Assembly: GCF_963678975.1 (NCBI RefSeq)
Contig: NC_089274.1
Coordinates: 19,485,633 to 19,549,632 of the forward strand
Origin: Dysidea avara
Lineage: Eukaryota > Porifera > Demospongiae > Dictyoceratida > Dysideidae
Length of the DNA: 64,000 bases
Reading direction: 5' to 3'
Both the position numbers and the translations under genes were made by a program. Under the pieces are notes generated by a model. That model saw nothing but the letters and a program-made list of their open reading frames with translations, was not told the DNA's origin and did not search any database. Every line of letters starts with the position of its first letter. Within the stretch, counting starts at the first letter, position 1. Shown piece by piece: positions 50,201-56,456 of this stretch.

Positions 50201-50613
50201 CTTTATTGACTGCTTCAACAGTAGTATTGCTTGACATTTCAAACAATAATATTAGTGACGAAGCAGCAGACAGCATTGTAGCTGTATTGTGCCACAATTC
50301 CGATATACAAGAAATATATCTAGATGGAAATAATTTTCAATCAACAGGTGCCCTTAGAATAGCACGAGCTTTAAAAAGTATTGCGACTCTGACAAAGTTT
50401 AGTATGAAAAACAATAATATTGGAGGTGAAGCAGTAGATGATATAGCAGCCATTTTAGCTAATAATATTAATCTGAAAGAGTTGGACTTAGGAGGAAATC
50501 AGTCAGTGGATGGTATTGAGACTATTGAAGATTTACAAAGTACCACAAGCAACAATACTTCAAGTGATGAAGAAACAGACTATGCTACCAAGATCTACTT
50601 ACAACTAATTTAA
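17243..50613 (+). CDS. Death-NACHT-LRR (NLR-type) receptor with frame-broken LRR array
   Basis: NLR-type intracellular receptor; the family senses microbial or danger signals through LRRs, oligomerises by NACHT and signals through death-fold domains (family knowledge). Exons: 17243-17324, 20497-20781 (Death-like: LLETKHEKYLDVIES, VQWCCRKMFRKWLE, ATWDQLIEAI), 27327-27377, 29500-30183 (228-codon helical exon, no named domain), probable 45127-45165, then 45234 onward. All internal junctions are phase 1, which ties the exons together across 33 kb. NACHT: Walker A GAPGIGKT (45512-45535), Walker B LTIVLDGYDE, sensor VLVITSRP, then winged-helix region with FLHFSIQEYMAARHIA. About 18 56-residue LRR units follow. 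A stop at 49049-49051, caused by an apparent 7-nt deletion, ends the NACHT frame at about 1652 residues; LRR coding continues at 49063-50613 in another frame. It could be a truncated working receptor, a pseudogene allele or an assembly error. Confidence 0.88.
18837..19030. mobile_element. Palindromic MITE, about 194 bp, TA-flanked
   Basis: The two ends are near-complementary: TATGGTACCGCTCAAATGCA at the left and, on the reverse complement of the right end, TATGTTACCACTCAAATTCA. Both arms continue through GAGAGTGTGAG and AATTAAAGGGC. The TA at each edge would suit a Tc1/mariner-type target duplication. It lies in NLR intron 1. No coding capacity. Confidence 0.7.
20145..20286 (+). mobile_element. 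Retroposon (SINE/LINE 3' end) with AATAAATAAA tail
   Basis: A GC-richer segment containing TCTGGGGCTTTTAGTTGCC and TGGGTCCCTAGTGGGATAGT runs into TGACTAATAAATAAATAAAG. A short-unit tail like this is typical of L2/CR1-type retroposition. The 5' end is not defined. Confidence 0.5.
20497..20781 (+). other. Death-like domain exon of the NLR gene
   Basis: A 95-codon phase 1-1 exon. RHVVPSVAVKWYELGLELLE, then YLDVIES, CCRKMFRKWLE and ATWDQLIEAIKSI give the six-helix Death-fold pattern seen in many sponge and cnidarian proteins: a Trp in helix 1, a CC..M..KWL helix, and a TW..L..A helix. Symmetrical phase lets such exons be shuffled between genes. It could also be called a DED/CARD relative; Death fits best. 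Confidence 0.8.
20900..21178 (+). mobile_element. tRNA-derived SINE
   Basis: An A-box-like TAAATGATAGAGTGCCTGAC (about 20940-20959) and a good B box GGTTCGAGGCC (about 21018-21028) are followed by an unrelated body and an AATAAATAAAATAAATAAAT tail. Box spacing is a little longer than in a tRNA and the acceptor stem does not pair, so it is a SINE and not a working tRNA. Confidence 0.65.
21370..21446 (+). mobile_element. Non-LTR retroposon 3' tail
   Basis: CACATCAGCATTATACCCC and GGAAGGTCCTGCTGATC can pair as a small hairpin and lead directly into AAAAATAAATAAATAATA. This is the usual form of a 5'-truncated LINE or SINE 3' end. Upstream limit unknown. Confidence 0.5.
22000..22880 (+). repeat. 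Copy 1 of hairpin-bearing dispersed repeat family
   Basis: The body runs 5' to 3' from the CTGCCTGCC / TCGATAATGGCTAAGGCTAC block through GTGCCTTTTGGCATACCAC to GTTCACCAGCCAT. It ends in a palindrome at 22682-22880 whose arms start GGAATTTTAAGTTCGATTAG and end with the exact complement. The arms also hold ACACCTGCAGATATACTA. It lies in NLR intron 2. See the finding on the family. Confidence 0.75.
22950..23832 (+). repeat. Copy 2 of the hairpin-bearing family
   Basis: It begins at an ACAGTACGATAGTACTGTAT palindrome, which marks the outer end of several copies. It carries the same body blocks as copy 1 and ends in a different hairpin (arms around AAGTGTTATATCCCTACTG and CAGTAGGGATATAACACTT, about 23757-23823). 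A reading frame shared with the copies at 26.7 kb and 61.3 kb lies on the minus strand (FNPLHSILNQELFKKH). 23833-23945 is a fragment of a third copy. Confidence 0.75.
25601..25680 (-). mobile_element. tRNA-like SINE head
   Basis: On the minus strand an A-box-like TAGGCTCAGTGGTTAAGG and a B box GGTTCGAGCGC are spaced about as in a tRNA. The acceptor stem does not close and no CCA-proximal pairing is seen, so I read it as a SINE head or tRNA relic. Confidence 0.5.
25991..26190. mobile_element. Palindromic MITE, about 200 bp
   Basis: Arms of about 60 bp: AAAAAGCCTGGGTGAAAAAG, then TTATGAAATCAAAGCCATGA on the left, mirrored by TTGATTTCATAACTTTTTTC and ACCCTGGCTTTTTGGAGGC on the right. A degenerate single arm of the same family is at about 34869-34923, inside the large intron. 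Confidence 0.7.
26270..27215 (-). repeat. Copy of the hairpin-bearing family, reverse orientation
   Basis: The hairpin comes first (26284-26540; GGAATTTTCAACTAGAG at the left, complement at the right, central AAGAAGCATTATATCCCTA), followed by the body in reverse. It ends near TCGTACTGTATGTAGGGAT. An open frame 26690-26881 (about 63 codons: MKNMNDFCYEGKPSRA, DEWDTRR) is shared with the 61.3-kb copy. NLR exon 3 starts 112 bp further on. Confidence 0.75.
27570..27990 (+). repeat. Degenerate copy of the hairpin-bearing family
   Basis: Weakly conserved body blocks occur in the same order as in copy 2: CATTTTCCCACCAAAAT, AGAGTGACCTGAAATGCTTT, GATGTGCCTTTTCATCCACC, TTTACCTTGGTCCTCCTTTG and GTGATTGGATTGATCACAGA. 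No hairpin is left. It lies in the NLR intron between exons 3 and 4. Confidence 0.55.
27991..29499. other. NLR intron remainder, no recognised gene
   Basis: No coding exon is supported here. A 136-codon open frame at 27938-28348 overlaps the repeat copy and has no splice context. A poly-T run lies at about 29124-29145, perhaps the tail of an old retroposon on the minus strand. Confidence 0.5.
30227..30730. mobile_element. hAT-type MITE 43 bp after an NLR exon
   Basis: Ends are CAGTGTTGGG...CCCAACACTG. The flanks GTGTATG on both sides are a 7-8 bp target duplication. The interior is built of TTACTT / AAGTAACT repeats able to fold on themselves. It has no ORF. It begins 43 bp after the splice donor of NLR exon 4, so the insertion just missed the exon. 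Confidence 0.85.
31045..32058 (+). repeat. Copy of the hairpin-bearing family, cut by the DIRS-like fossil
   Basis: It starts with TACAGTACGATAGTACTGTA (about 31046) and holds the usual body. It reaches only the left arm of its hairpin (GGAACTTTAATTTTGATTAG, GGGATCATAGAAAAAATC) before DIRS-like sequence takes over. It contains a perfect 94-bp tandem duplication at 31627-31813. Confidence 0.7.
31627..31813 (+). repeat. 94-bp tandem duplication
   Basis: 31627-31720 is repeated directly at 31721-31813 without a visible mismatch, in contrast to the diverged surroundings. It begins GAGTCAGTAATTGATAGTTG. Either very young or an assembly artefact. Confidence 0.9.
32405..32703. mobile_element. Small DNA element inserted in the DIRS-like fossil
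   Basis: Ends are CAGGGGTTAATCTAG at the left and CAGGGCTCAACCCAG on the reverse complement of the right. ACTGC on both sides (32400-32404 and 32704-32708) looks like a 5-bp target duplication. It has a long poly-G run near the left end and a GCATGCCCCCAGACCCCCTA block found in other repeats here. Non-coding; possibly hAT5-type, from the 5-bp duplication only. Confidence 0.7.
34431..34532 (+). repeat. 26-bp tandem repeat, 4 copies
   Basis: Four direct copies of a 26-bp unit that begins CAACTGAACAACTCATTACG, with almost no differences. It lies in the upstream part of the DIRS-like fossil. Confidence 0.9.
35172..35821. mobile_element. Non-autonomous DNA element, about 650 bp, with long TIRs
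   Basis: The left end GGTATGTCCACACG and the reverse complement of the right end GGCATGTCCACATGA match, and inverted similarity continues inward (GCAATGCGTATTGAAT on the left, CAATGCGTATTCAATTTGC on the right). No ORF. The target duplication is unclear (TAA/TATAA at the edges). The TIR style resembles PIF/Harbinger relatives; this is inference. Confidence 0.65.
36080..36770 (-). repeat. Copy of the hairpin-bearing family, reverse orientation
   Basis: The hairpin is at 36080-36321 (arms AAACAAGGGAAATGGCC..ACACCTGCAG and CTGCAGGTGTAGGCAACC..CTTGTTTC), followed by degraded reversed body (TTTCGCTTTGTTTTCAGCTA, AGAACAAGAAGCACCTCTGC). A 36789-37034 open frame beyond it has no recognised similarity. 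Confidence 0.6.
37927..38771 (+). pseudogene. Harbinger Myb/SANT-like accessory protein, broken
   Basis: In Harbinger elements this protein binds DNA and helps bring the transposase to the ends and into the nucleus (family knowledge). From ATG 37927 the frame gives a trihelix-type Myb domain: YTNWTDAEVFRLIQVWSEEG, EQCRTKVKKLHQQYKKL, RTKWKFFDKLNELL (about residues 1-100). An acidic linker follows. The frame ends with a TAG at 38395-38397 through an apparent frameshift. In the shifted frame come a basic stretch GRKRKRNKG, one further stop (38562-38564), and the coiled-coil tail RRMKFEAEQRRQEREFQLRM up to 38771. The upstream extension to 37894 starts with TTG and is not used. Confidence 0.85.
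39024..40246 (-). pseudogene. Harbinger DDE transposase (HARBI1-like), broken
   Basis: DDE_Tnp_4-type transposase. Reading from the high coordinates: an N-terminal region (40246-40040), an in-frame TAG at 40037-40039, a helical domain (WWEDVVLQSFGSRDWLENFR, about 39,980), then the catalytic core. Catalytic candidates are D in AGSVDGTHIPI, D in FLICDSAYPLLPW and E in IVEIAFGRLKARWR. VGWPGNVHDARVF and ACCTLHNICE are hallmark blocks. A single-base shift lies near 39,670, just before LKEVITGFKEKWG. With one stop and one frameshift this copy cannot make full-length protein. HARBI1-like host genes also look like this, but the surrounding TIRs and TSD show it is the transposon's own gene. Confidence 0.9.
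40502..40850. mobile_element. hAT-like MITE, 349 bp
   Basis: TAGAGGTGCACC at the left matches GGTGCACCTCTA at the right. The interior repeats ATAACCGATA / ATCGG motifs. Flanks share TAGATTT imperfectly, so the 8-bp duplication is not clean. No ORF. It sits just right of the Harbinger in the same host repeat. Confidence 0.75.
41131..42728. other. NLR intron segment with 18-bp motif pair, no gene
   Basis: No exon is supported. Contains two copies of the dispersed ACTCTAATAGAGCAGTCA-type motif at 41762-41779 and 41789-41806. Open frames at 41258-41551 and 42208-42420 show nothing I recognise. Confidence 0.5.
42737..43363. mobile_element. hAT-type non-autonomous element, 627 bp
   Basis: CAGACATGGGG at the left and CCCCATGTCTG at the right, with an exact 8-bp target duplication GCTGTCAC (42729-42736 and 43364-43371). 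Both ends are packed with AAGTACTT-type repeats that pair between the ends. No transposase; the 138-codon minus frame is repeat-derived. Confidence 0.9.
43763..44105 (-). repeat. Copy of the hairpin-bearing family, short
   Basis: The hairpin 43763-43928 (AGTAGTGAAACAAGGGAGAT and AACCTCTCTTGATTCACTAC; inner CACCTACAGATATA) is followed by a short reversed body with GTATGGCATGTTTGGGCTTG. Confidence 0.65.
44514..44735. repeat. Stand-alone foldback hairpin of the family
   Basis: A long palindrome: GTAGTGAAACAAGAGATGAA, TGATGGTATTACAGCATAGC on the left and the complements GCTGTAATACCATCATTCAT, CTAGACTTGTTTCACTAC on the right. It is bounded by AAAAGTGAAGTAGGGATCCA and its complement. Arms are about 95 bp with few mismatches. 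Little or no body follows. Confidence 0.75.
45127..45165 (+). other. Probable 39-bp microexon of the NLR gene
   Basis: CATAG acceptor before 45127 and GTAATG donor at 45166 bracket 39 bp that is open in the required frame (VELLRHFSKSHYVG across the junctions) and is phase 1 on both sides like every other internal NLR exon. It lies 68 bp before the NACHT exon. The donor is not ideal, so this needs transcript support. Confidence 0.5.
47527..50534 (+). repeat. LRR array, about 18 units of 168 bp
   Basis: Tandem 56-residue double-LRR units of ribonuclease-inhibitor type, consensus around KLQELYLGGNNLQTAGAIKI, then ARALQNTTTLTIFDMENNN, then ISDEAADDIAAVLSHN. Nine units lie before the stop at 49049-49051 and about nine after it. 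The two units around 48,490-48,825 are almost identical in DNA, showing recent duplication or gene conversion. Confidence 0.9.
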
Positions 50614-51370
50614 TTTTTTATTAGCTATAATTATAATTGTTGTCAGATTAATGACACATGCAACGCAGCTATGTATTTGTTGCTGAATATATAAATTTAG
50701 TGCATGCATGTACACACATTCACATATCGGTATAGTATTGATCTCTGTTACTTTTAAATGTGCATGCTTCATTGTGTCTCAGGATTGGAAAATAACTAAA
50801 TTGATGGATAAGAACAAATTTTATGTCACTCAGAGTTAGTTGCAATCAATTTTTAGCTTTTTATATACCATAATTGGCTTTAATTTTTCCATTTTGAAAT
50901 AAACTTTGTATGCAAAAAAATTACTGAAACTTTTGTACTGTGTATGTCTTTGAAATCAAAAGTTCAATGTTTTCAAGTGTGACATTACTACCAGGAAACA
51001 TGTTAAATTTTTGTTAATGCTATCCTATATACACTGAGTGGCCTATGATCATGTGGTGGTTTGCCATGCGGCTATCAAACAATTCTGGCATGTTTGCTCA
51101 ACATTCTTGCATTCAACACACTATAGAAAGGAATGAAGGCTGTTAGATGCATCATTAGGCTCAGATGATTATAGTGTCTTGTTTGGTACAGAAACCGTTT
51201 CAATACATGCAGCAGTTGGTGAGATAATCAACGGAATGTAGACAGACAGATGGCTAATATTATTATAGATAGAAAATTATTTCTGGGTAATGTAACGAGT
51301 TTTACAATGACATAATGGTACTACAAACAAATAAGCATGTACTACTACTACTACAACTCTGATTATAACT
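50614..51370. other. 3' region of the NLR gene
   Basis: No coding sequence. AATAAA at 50898-50903 is the likely NLR poly(A) signal. The rest is AT-rich with no repeat I can name. The next gene reads toward it on the minus strand. Confidence 0.55.
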
Positions 51371-53030
51371 TTACAGAATTCTATGCAGTAGGCTGTTGTA
51401 GGTAAGACACTGGTTGTACTTTATAAGGATCAGATACAAGAGAATTGATGTCTCGATGGTGGACTCTTCCTGGGCTTTCGTCATCACTTGAGAAACCTTC
51501 AACTCATCATGCAGCAACTTCTCTTTAGGTTCAGATAGTTTCTTCTGAGCTTGAAATATCTCCTCTCTATATAATCTTTCCTGAACTTGTTTTTCTCTAA
51601 CCGATATCTTTTGAGCCTTTTCCTTTTTTTCTTCAGCAAATTTCTTTTGAGCCAGTTTTTCATCCGCGTGTTGTTTCCAAATTGCTTGAAGACGTGCCTT
51701 TCTTACTCTAATACTTGTACTATGTTTTCGCCAAAGATGAGTATGAGCTGTTGATACTGTAATAGATTTCTTACTACCTGCTTCTTCAGCCTGTTCTTTA
51801 AGTGGTGTATGTGGAGGACAGGTACCAGATGAGTAGTCACTAACTTCACCTTGATCATTTTGGTTGCCATGCTCAACTATCTGATTTTGGTCAATGACTT
51901 CATTTAATTCATCTTGACTGTCTCCATCACTCACAAAAGTGACTTCAGTAGTGTGATTTTGACTATCATGAATGTTCCTTTCAGCACAAACTAACACACC
52001 ATCACTTAGTGACATGGAAGTATTATTTGAGCTAGAAGCTGAGTGCAGCTAGAAGCTGAGTGCTTAGACTTTGGACTGCTGTTTGAAAATGCAAGAACTG
52101 CACGCTCCCTCTCAGCTCTAGCAGATGGGGTATTGCTTCTCAACTGAGCCCATTGGTCTTGAATTTGTTTAGACAATTTATGACATTTTCTGATTTGTTC
52201 TGTAAACATAACAATAACTTGTCTCTAAAAATGAATGACAATTAACATATACATTAATAGAGAGGTTTAATAATTGTCAAATAGAGCGCATGCTTTCTTA
52301 TTCTCAGATGCTCTTGACTGCTTTATTAGGGTAATTACATGACTGCACTAATAGAATACATCAATTGCCCATGTATACACTAATTATGGTAAGGAGGAAC
52401 CACTTTGCAACAAAGTAGTTAAGCTTCCTGATTTCAGTAACAGCATGCAATAAACTCGAACTCTGAGTTAACCTGTATGGCTTTGTACAGCAACAATGTT
52501 TGGGCTGTTTCTATTCAAAAATGATAAATGAAATCACAGACCGTGACCACTATATCCATTGAGAAGCCTTGACTCTCCTTGTAAACTGTGTTATGCCTGT
52601 GAAGCAAAACAACAATAATATGAATGAATGGCAAATCTCAGTTTCATCAATGTATATATACCTTCTTTTCATTTTAATACTCAGCCTGTATTGTATACCT
52701 TCTGCAAGAACTATATGAAAGTTGATGTCAGACAAGTATTTTTTGGTGTGTACTCTATTAGAGAATATTTACTTTGCAATCCTGATTATAAACCACTGTC
52801 ATGGTTCACGATACACACTTCAACTGCACTTGGATGCTGGTTGTGTACCACAGACTTGGATACACAATTCATTTTCACTGGTACAGCTGATACAAGACAC
52901 TTTCACATAACTAGTTTACAATCACACAACAAACCTCTGTTTCGTGGCTGCATCAACTGTTTCTGTACCTTGCCAGCCGAGTCAGTAGTTACATGTTTAT
53001 CAGCTTGATTAGAGGACCCTTCAGGTTGCA
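51371..53030 (-). pseudogene. Q-rich coiled-coil gene, copy A, decayed
   Basis: One of three related minus-strand genes; family not recognised. Recognisable exons are 53030-52900 (RLQPEGSSNQADKH) and 52198 down to 51371 (KLSKQIQDQWAQLRSNTPSA, RAE; then the acidic Asp/Gln region, then a Lys/Glu/Gln coiled coil such as KKFAEEKKEKAQKISVREKQ). Compared with copy B it is damaged. The first exon is out of frame and meets stops where B reads FVNCVVSYVRVP. A 17-bp unit is tandemly duplicated at 52030-52063, breaking the frame; one unit fewer would give SKHSASSSNNTSMSLSDG, matching B's layout. The retained reading frame 51371-52015 is 214 codons. It could still be expressed as a shorter protein. Confidence 0.6.
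52030..52063. repeat. 17-bp tandem duplication in copy A
   Basis: AGCTAGAAGCTGAGTGC occurs twice head to tail. Its length, not a multiple of three, explains the frame break in copy A. Confidence 0.9.
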
Positions 53031-53168
53031 ACCTGTACCAGAAAAGTGACATAACACCACAATCATATTTTATCATTTGTAGCAGTGACACTGATGAACG
53101 TATACATACATACATACATATTACATGCTAGGCTTGCTCAGGCTCACCCCAACATATGTGGTGTGTAC

Positions 53169-53500
53169 TAGTGCTGAAACGATTATTCGGTTATTCGACT
53201 ATTCGGTCGGCATGACACTATTCAATTCGTTACCACACTATTCAAATAATTGTTTGCACTTTGTACACTGTATTCAGATGGAAAAGCCAGCCTTGAAACT
53301 TAAGATTGTGAATGAAGTGATGTATCTATGCTGTAAAAATTTTAGAAAAGATAGAAATAGTTCTTAAGTTTTACCTTGCTCCCTAACAAAAAGTTTCAGT
53401 ATTTATTCAATAGAAGTATAAGCTTAAAGAATAATCAAATATTCAGTTGTTTTGTTAACAACTATTCGAATAGTAAAAATTGATATTCGTTTCAGCACTA
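53169..53500. mobile_element. hAT-type MITE, 332 bp, with 8-bp TSD
   Basis: TAGTGCTGAAACGA at the left and TCGTTTCAGCACTA at the right, flanked by exact 8-bp GTGTGTAC copies (53161-53168, 53501-53508). The interior has paired ATTCGAATA-type repeats. No transposase. It lies in or just upstream of the decayed copy A gene. Confidence 0.93.
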
Positions 53501-53508
53501 GTGTGTAC

Positions 53509-54440
53509 TACTAGTATATAGATAATGTCACTGATGTCCTACATGATAACAAGTACAAAAAACTAGCTGCCTTGATATATGTAATGGTCGGCTAGAAGAG
53601 CCAATATGGTGTGGTTTCTTAATCAGATTATCAACTGCGTTGAAAAAGCCAGTAAGCCAGACCTGCCTGTCGGTGATGTTCATGCATACGTAGATTTGTG
53701 CTACCTAGTGATAGAATCCTTAATGCAGAATTGCCTCCTACTTTTAGTAGCCAACAGAGCAAATTAGAGCAAAACCTATCAGCCATTTCTGAAATGAAAA
53801 CCCTCAAAGTTTGTGCCTTAATTTTGTTTCACACACAACAACCTGCCATAAAACACAAATGTGATTTGAAAAGGTCGTTTGATTTACTCTGAACTGTTAT
53901 TGCTATAAAAGTGAGCAATTGAATGTCACAGGAAAAGTTTGTCCAACAGACTTTATTAACATTCTTATAAATAATGTACATCTTCCTGAACTGATGACCA
54001 CTACTATGGTGGAAACTGTTAATGTGGTTCCAGTACTTTGTAAAGGGGGTTTCCAACAGTAGTACTGAAATACAAATGCAGGGGTTTGGGGGCACAGCCC
54101 CTACACATTGAGAGACCTAAATATTTTAATGCTTAACTTAGCAGCAGATTGTTGTATGAATTAGCACATCAATGTGATAGTGATGGTGCTACACATAGTT
54201 ATAGATACTGTGCGGCAAAAATTGAATGACTTGTAATTGTGACACGAAAATATTATTTCTAACTACGATTAAGTCTACTGAGGATTCACTTTGTACACTC
54301 AAGTGATATAAATACAGGATATCTATGACTAAAAAAGCTGCAGACTAGCAAGTATTCAGTTTTGCATCACTTACATTCAATGTTTGTATGGCCTAGGAAT
54401 ATTCTTCCGCATAAATTGGAAACAGTGAAAAACCTTGAAC
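53509..54440. other. Gene-less stretch, possibly old transposon sequence
   Basis: No gene supported. Several short open frames on plus may belong to the same decayed Helitron recognisable at 54.8 kb, but nothing can be assigned. GGGGTTTGGGGGCACAGCCC (about 54080-54100) resembles the G/C-rich core of other repeats here. Confidence 0.35.
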
Positions 54441-54508
54441 TTCCAACACTCTACACCATTTCCAACACTCTACACCATTTCCAACACTCTACACCATTTC
54501 CAACAATA
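54441..54508 (+). repeat. 19-bp tandem repeat, 3.5 copies
   Basis: TTCCAACACTCTACACCAT repeated head to tail three times plus a partial copy, without visible differences. Confidence 0.9.
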
Positions 54509-54824
54509 CAGTTCCTTTTGACAGGTACACCTTTGCAAGGCATATCCTTTTGTGGAGATTTGGTGGTGATTTGTTTTTCATGGATCTGTGGCTTAAATCA
54601 CCATTTCTACCATGTAAAGCAACAGGCCAGCCTGGATGCTATCATTATATTTCCACCTATTAGTTTCATCATGTCCTGCCCTGTGGTAGCTGTACTGCTA
54701 AATCAAGGGTTCTAAACACTTCAAACACAAACTCCTCCCCCTCAAATTGCCTCAAACTGTCTAGGCATACTTGCTGGCCAAAACATTGTGTTTTTGTTTC
54801 TCACTGTAGGCACATACCTAACAG

Positions 54825-55320
54825 TTGTTATTTTCTGTATTTGGCAACCAGTTTAACAAGTACAGATCTGTGACATTGTGTCCTACTAATGATGAATCAC
54901 TACAATTAATACTCAATCTTCTTTCAGGCAAGTCCATAACTTCTTTTAGTATGGATGACATTGTACATAATCATGAAGATGAACAGGCACAATATCCAGT
55001 CAAATTTCTTAATAGTCTTACGCCACATGGAATGCCTCCCCATAGGCTTAGACTGAAGGTTGGTGCTGTTGTAATTCTACTGTGAAACCTGAACTTATGT
55101 GAAGGCTTATGTAATGGGACACGCCTGCTGATATGCCATTTGCATAATAATTGCATGGATCCAGAAGTTCTCACAGGAACTGCAAGCATACCAGAGTGTT
55201 GATACCTGGCTTACCTGCAACTTCCAGATTGTGATTACACCATTTGTGCTTTCCCAATGCCAATTCCCATTGCACCTTTCATATTCAATGACAATCAACA
55301 AGGCATAGGGACACACATTT
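54825..55320 (+). pseudogene. Helitron-type helicase C-terminal fragment
   Basis: C-terminal end of a Pif1-like helicase of the Helitron type. Landmarks in order: LTPHGMPPHRLRLKVGAVVI, LLxNLNLCEGLCNGTRLL (x is an in-frame stop at 55083-55085) and LTGTASIPE. These match the usual LKVGAPVMLLRN...GLCNGTRL...IPR layout of domain 1B/2B. The copy lacks the Rep domain, Walker motifs and any Helitron terminus in view, and later sequence loses the frame. A relic of a rolling-circle transposon. Confidence 0.75.
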
Positions 55321-56100
55321 GATAAAGTTGGTATTTATATTGAGCGACCATGTTTTTCCCATGGGTAATTGTATGTGGCATTTTCAAGAGCATGTCGGTT
55401 TGCTGATGTTAGCATACAAATCATGAAGTCAACATCACATGGCTGACACCATGGTGGAACATTTACATCTAATGTAGTCTATCCTCAGATATTGACTTGA
55501 TTATTATGACACAGTTTGCTACAATAATATATGCATACATTTTTGATTTTGAATTGAATTTGTGTATTACCAAGTTCACTGTACATTGTTATGACATTAA
55601 ATGTGTGTATAATACAATGAAATGTATATTGTATAGCCATAGTGTGTCATACATATTAGATGGAAATATGAACCAGTTGACCAGATCATGTCCTTGCAGG
55701 TATGTAATTATGTTAATGGTGGGTGAGTGGGATATTTTATAATCAGCCATATATCTAAGTGTGTGCATGATAAACAAAGTTCTCAATGCATGCGACAAAC
55801 TGTAGCTACTCATGGTAGAACATGATACTGCTAATGGACTCGGTCACCATAGGAAATACTACATTGACTATACACAACATATTAACTACATAGAATGCCT
55901 TTTGTATAAGCGGATTTTTGTGTGAGTACACACATTGTATATTTAGTAGCAAAGCACAATTTTGCATGGGTAAAATACCTAAAGATGGATATTTATATGG
56001 CTACTTACTAAATACTTTCAAGAGGGCCCATATATCCTCTCTGTAGATTCTTTCCTGAGAGATGAATGTAACTTTACAAATGCTTTACTGTATGTTATTA
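55321..56100. other. Gene-poor stretch with a Q-rich exon relic
   Basis: Mostly featureless AT-rich DNA. At about 56,005-56,062 the minus strand reads QERIYREDIWALLKVF after a CTCTCAG, resembling QERLYREEIFQAQKKL of copy A, so it may be a lost exon or fragment of the Q-rich family. Confidence 0.4.
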
Positions 56101-56110
56101 TTCACCACTT

Positions 56111-56173
56111 TTAAGTTCTTACAGTAAGACTAAACTGGTGTGTCTCCAGTTTAGTCTTACTGTAAGAACTTAA
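56111..56173. repeat. Perfect 28-bp hairpin
   Basis: TTAAGTTCTTACAGTAAGAC plus TAAACTGG, a 7-nt loop, then the exact complement of all 28 bases. No mismatch. It could be a minimal foldback element, a recent inverted duplication or a small-RNA precursor. Confidence 0.9.
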
Positions 56174-56456
56174 GAAATTTAAATTTCAAAGTGGACCCCC
56201 TCTCTCTATATGCCCCTGTTGGTCACTTGAGGACACTTGCATTATCCAGTTAAGGTTCTAGAAATTAAGCTGGAAAATCAGGACACCTTCATAGTCAGGG
56301 CACTATTGGTTGTTGCAAGGTGTTCATAGAACCTGTTAATGTGGACACTTGAGGACACCAACATATTCCAGACTGACACTTGTAGTTAAGGCCACAAAAC
56401 ATCCCTTAGTACATAAAGTGAACGGGCACCTTAATAATCAGGACATCACTATTTAG

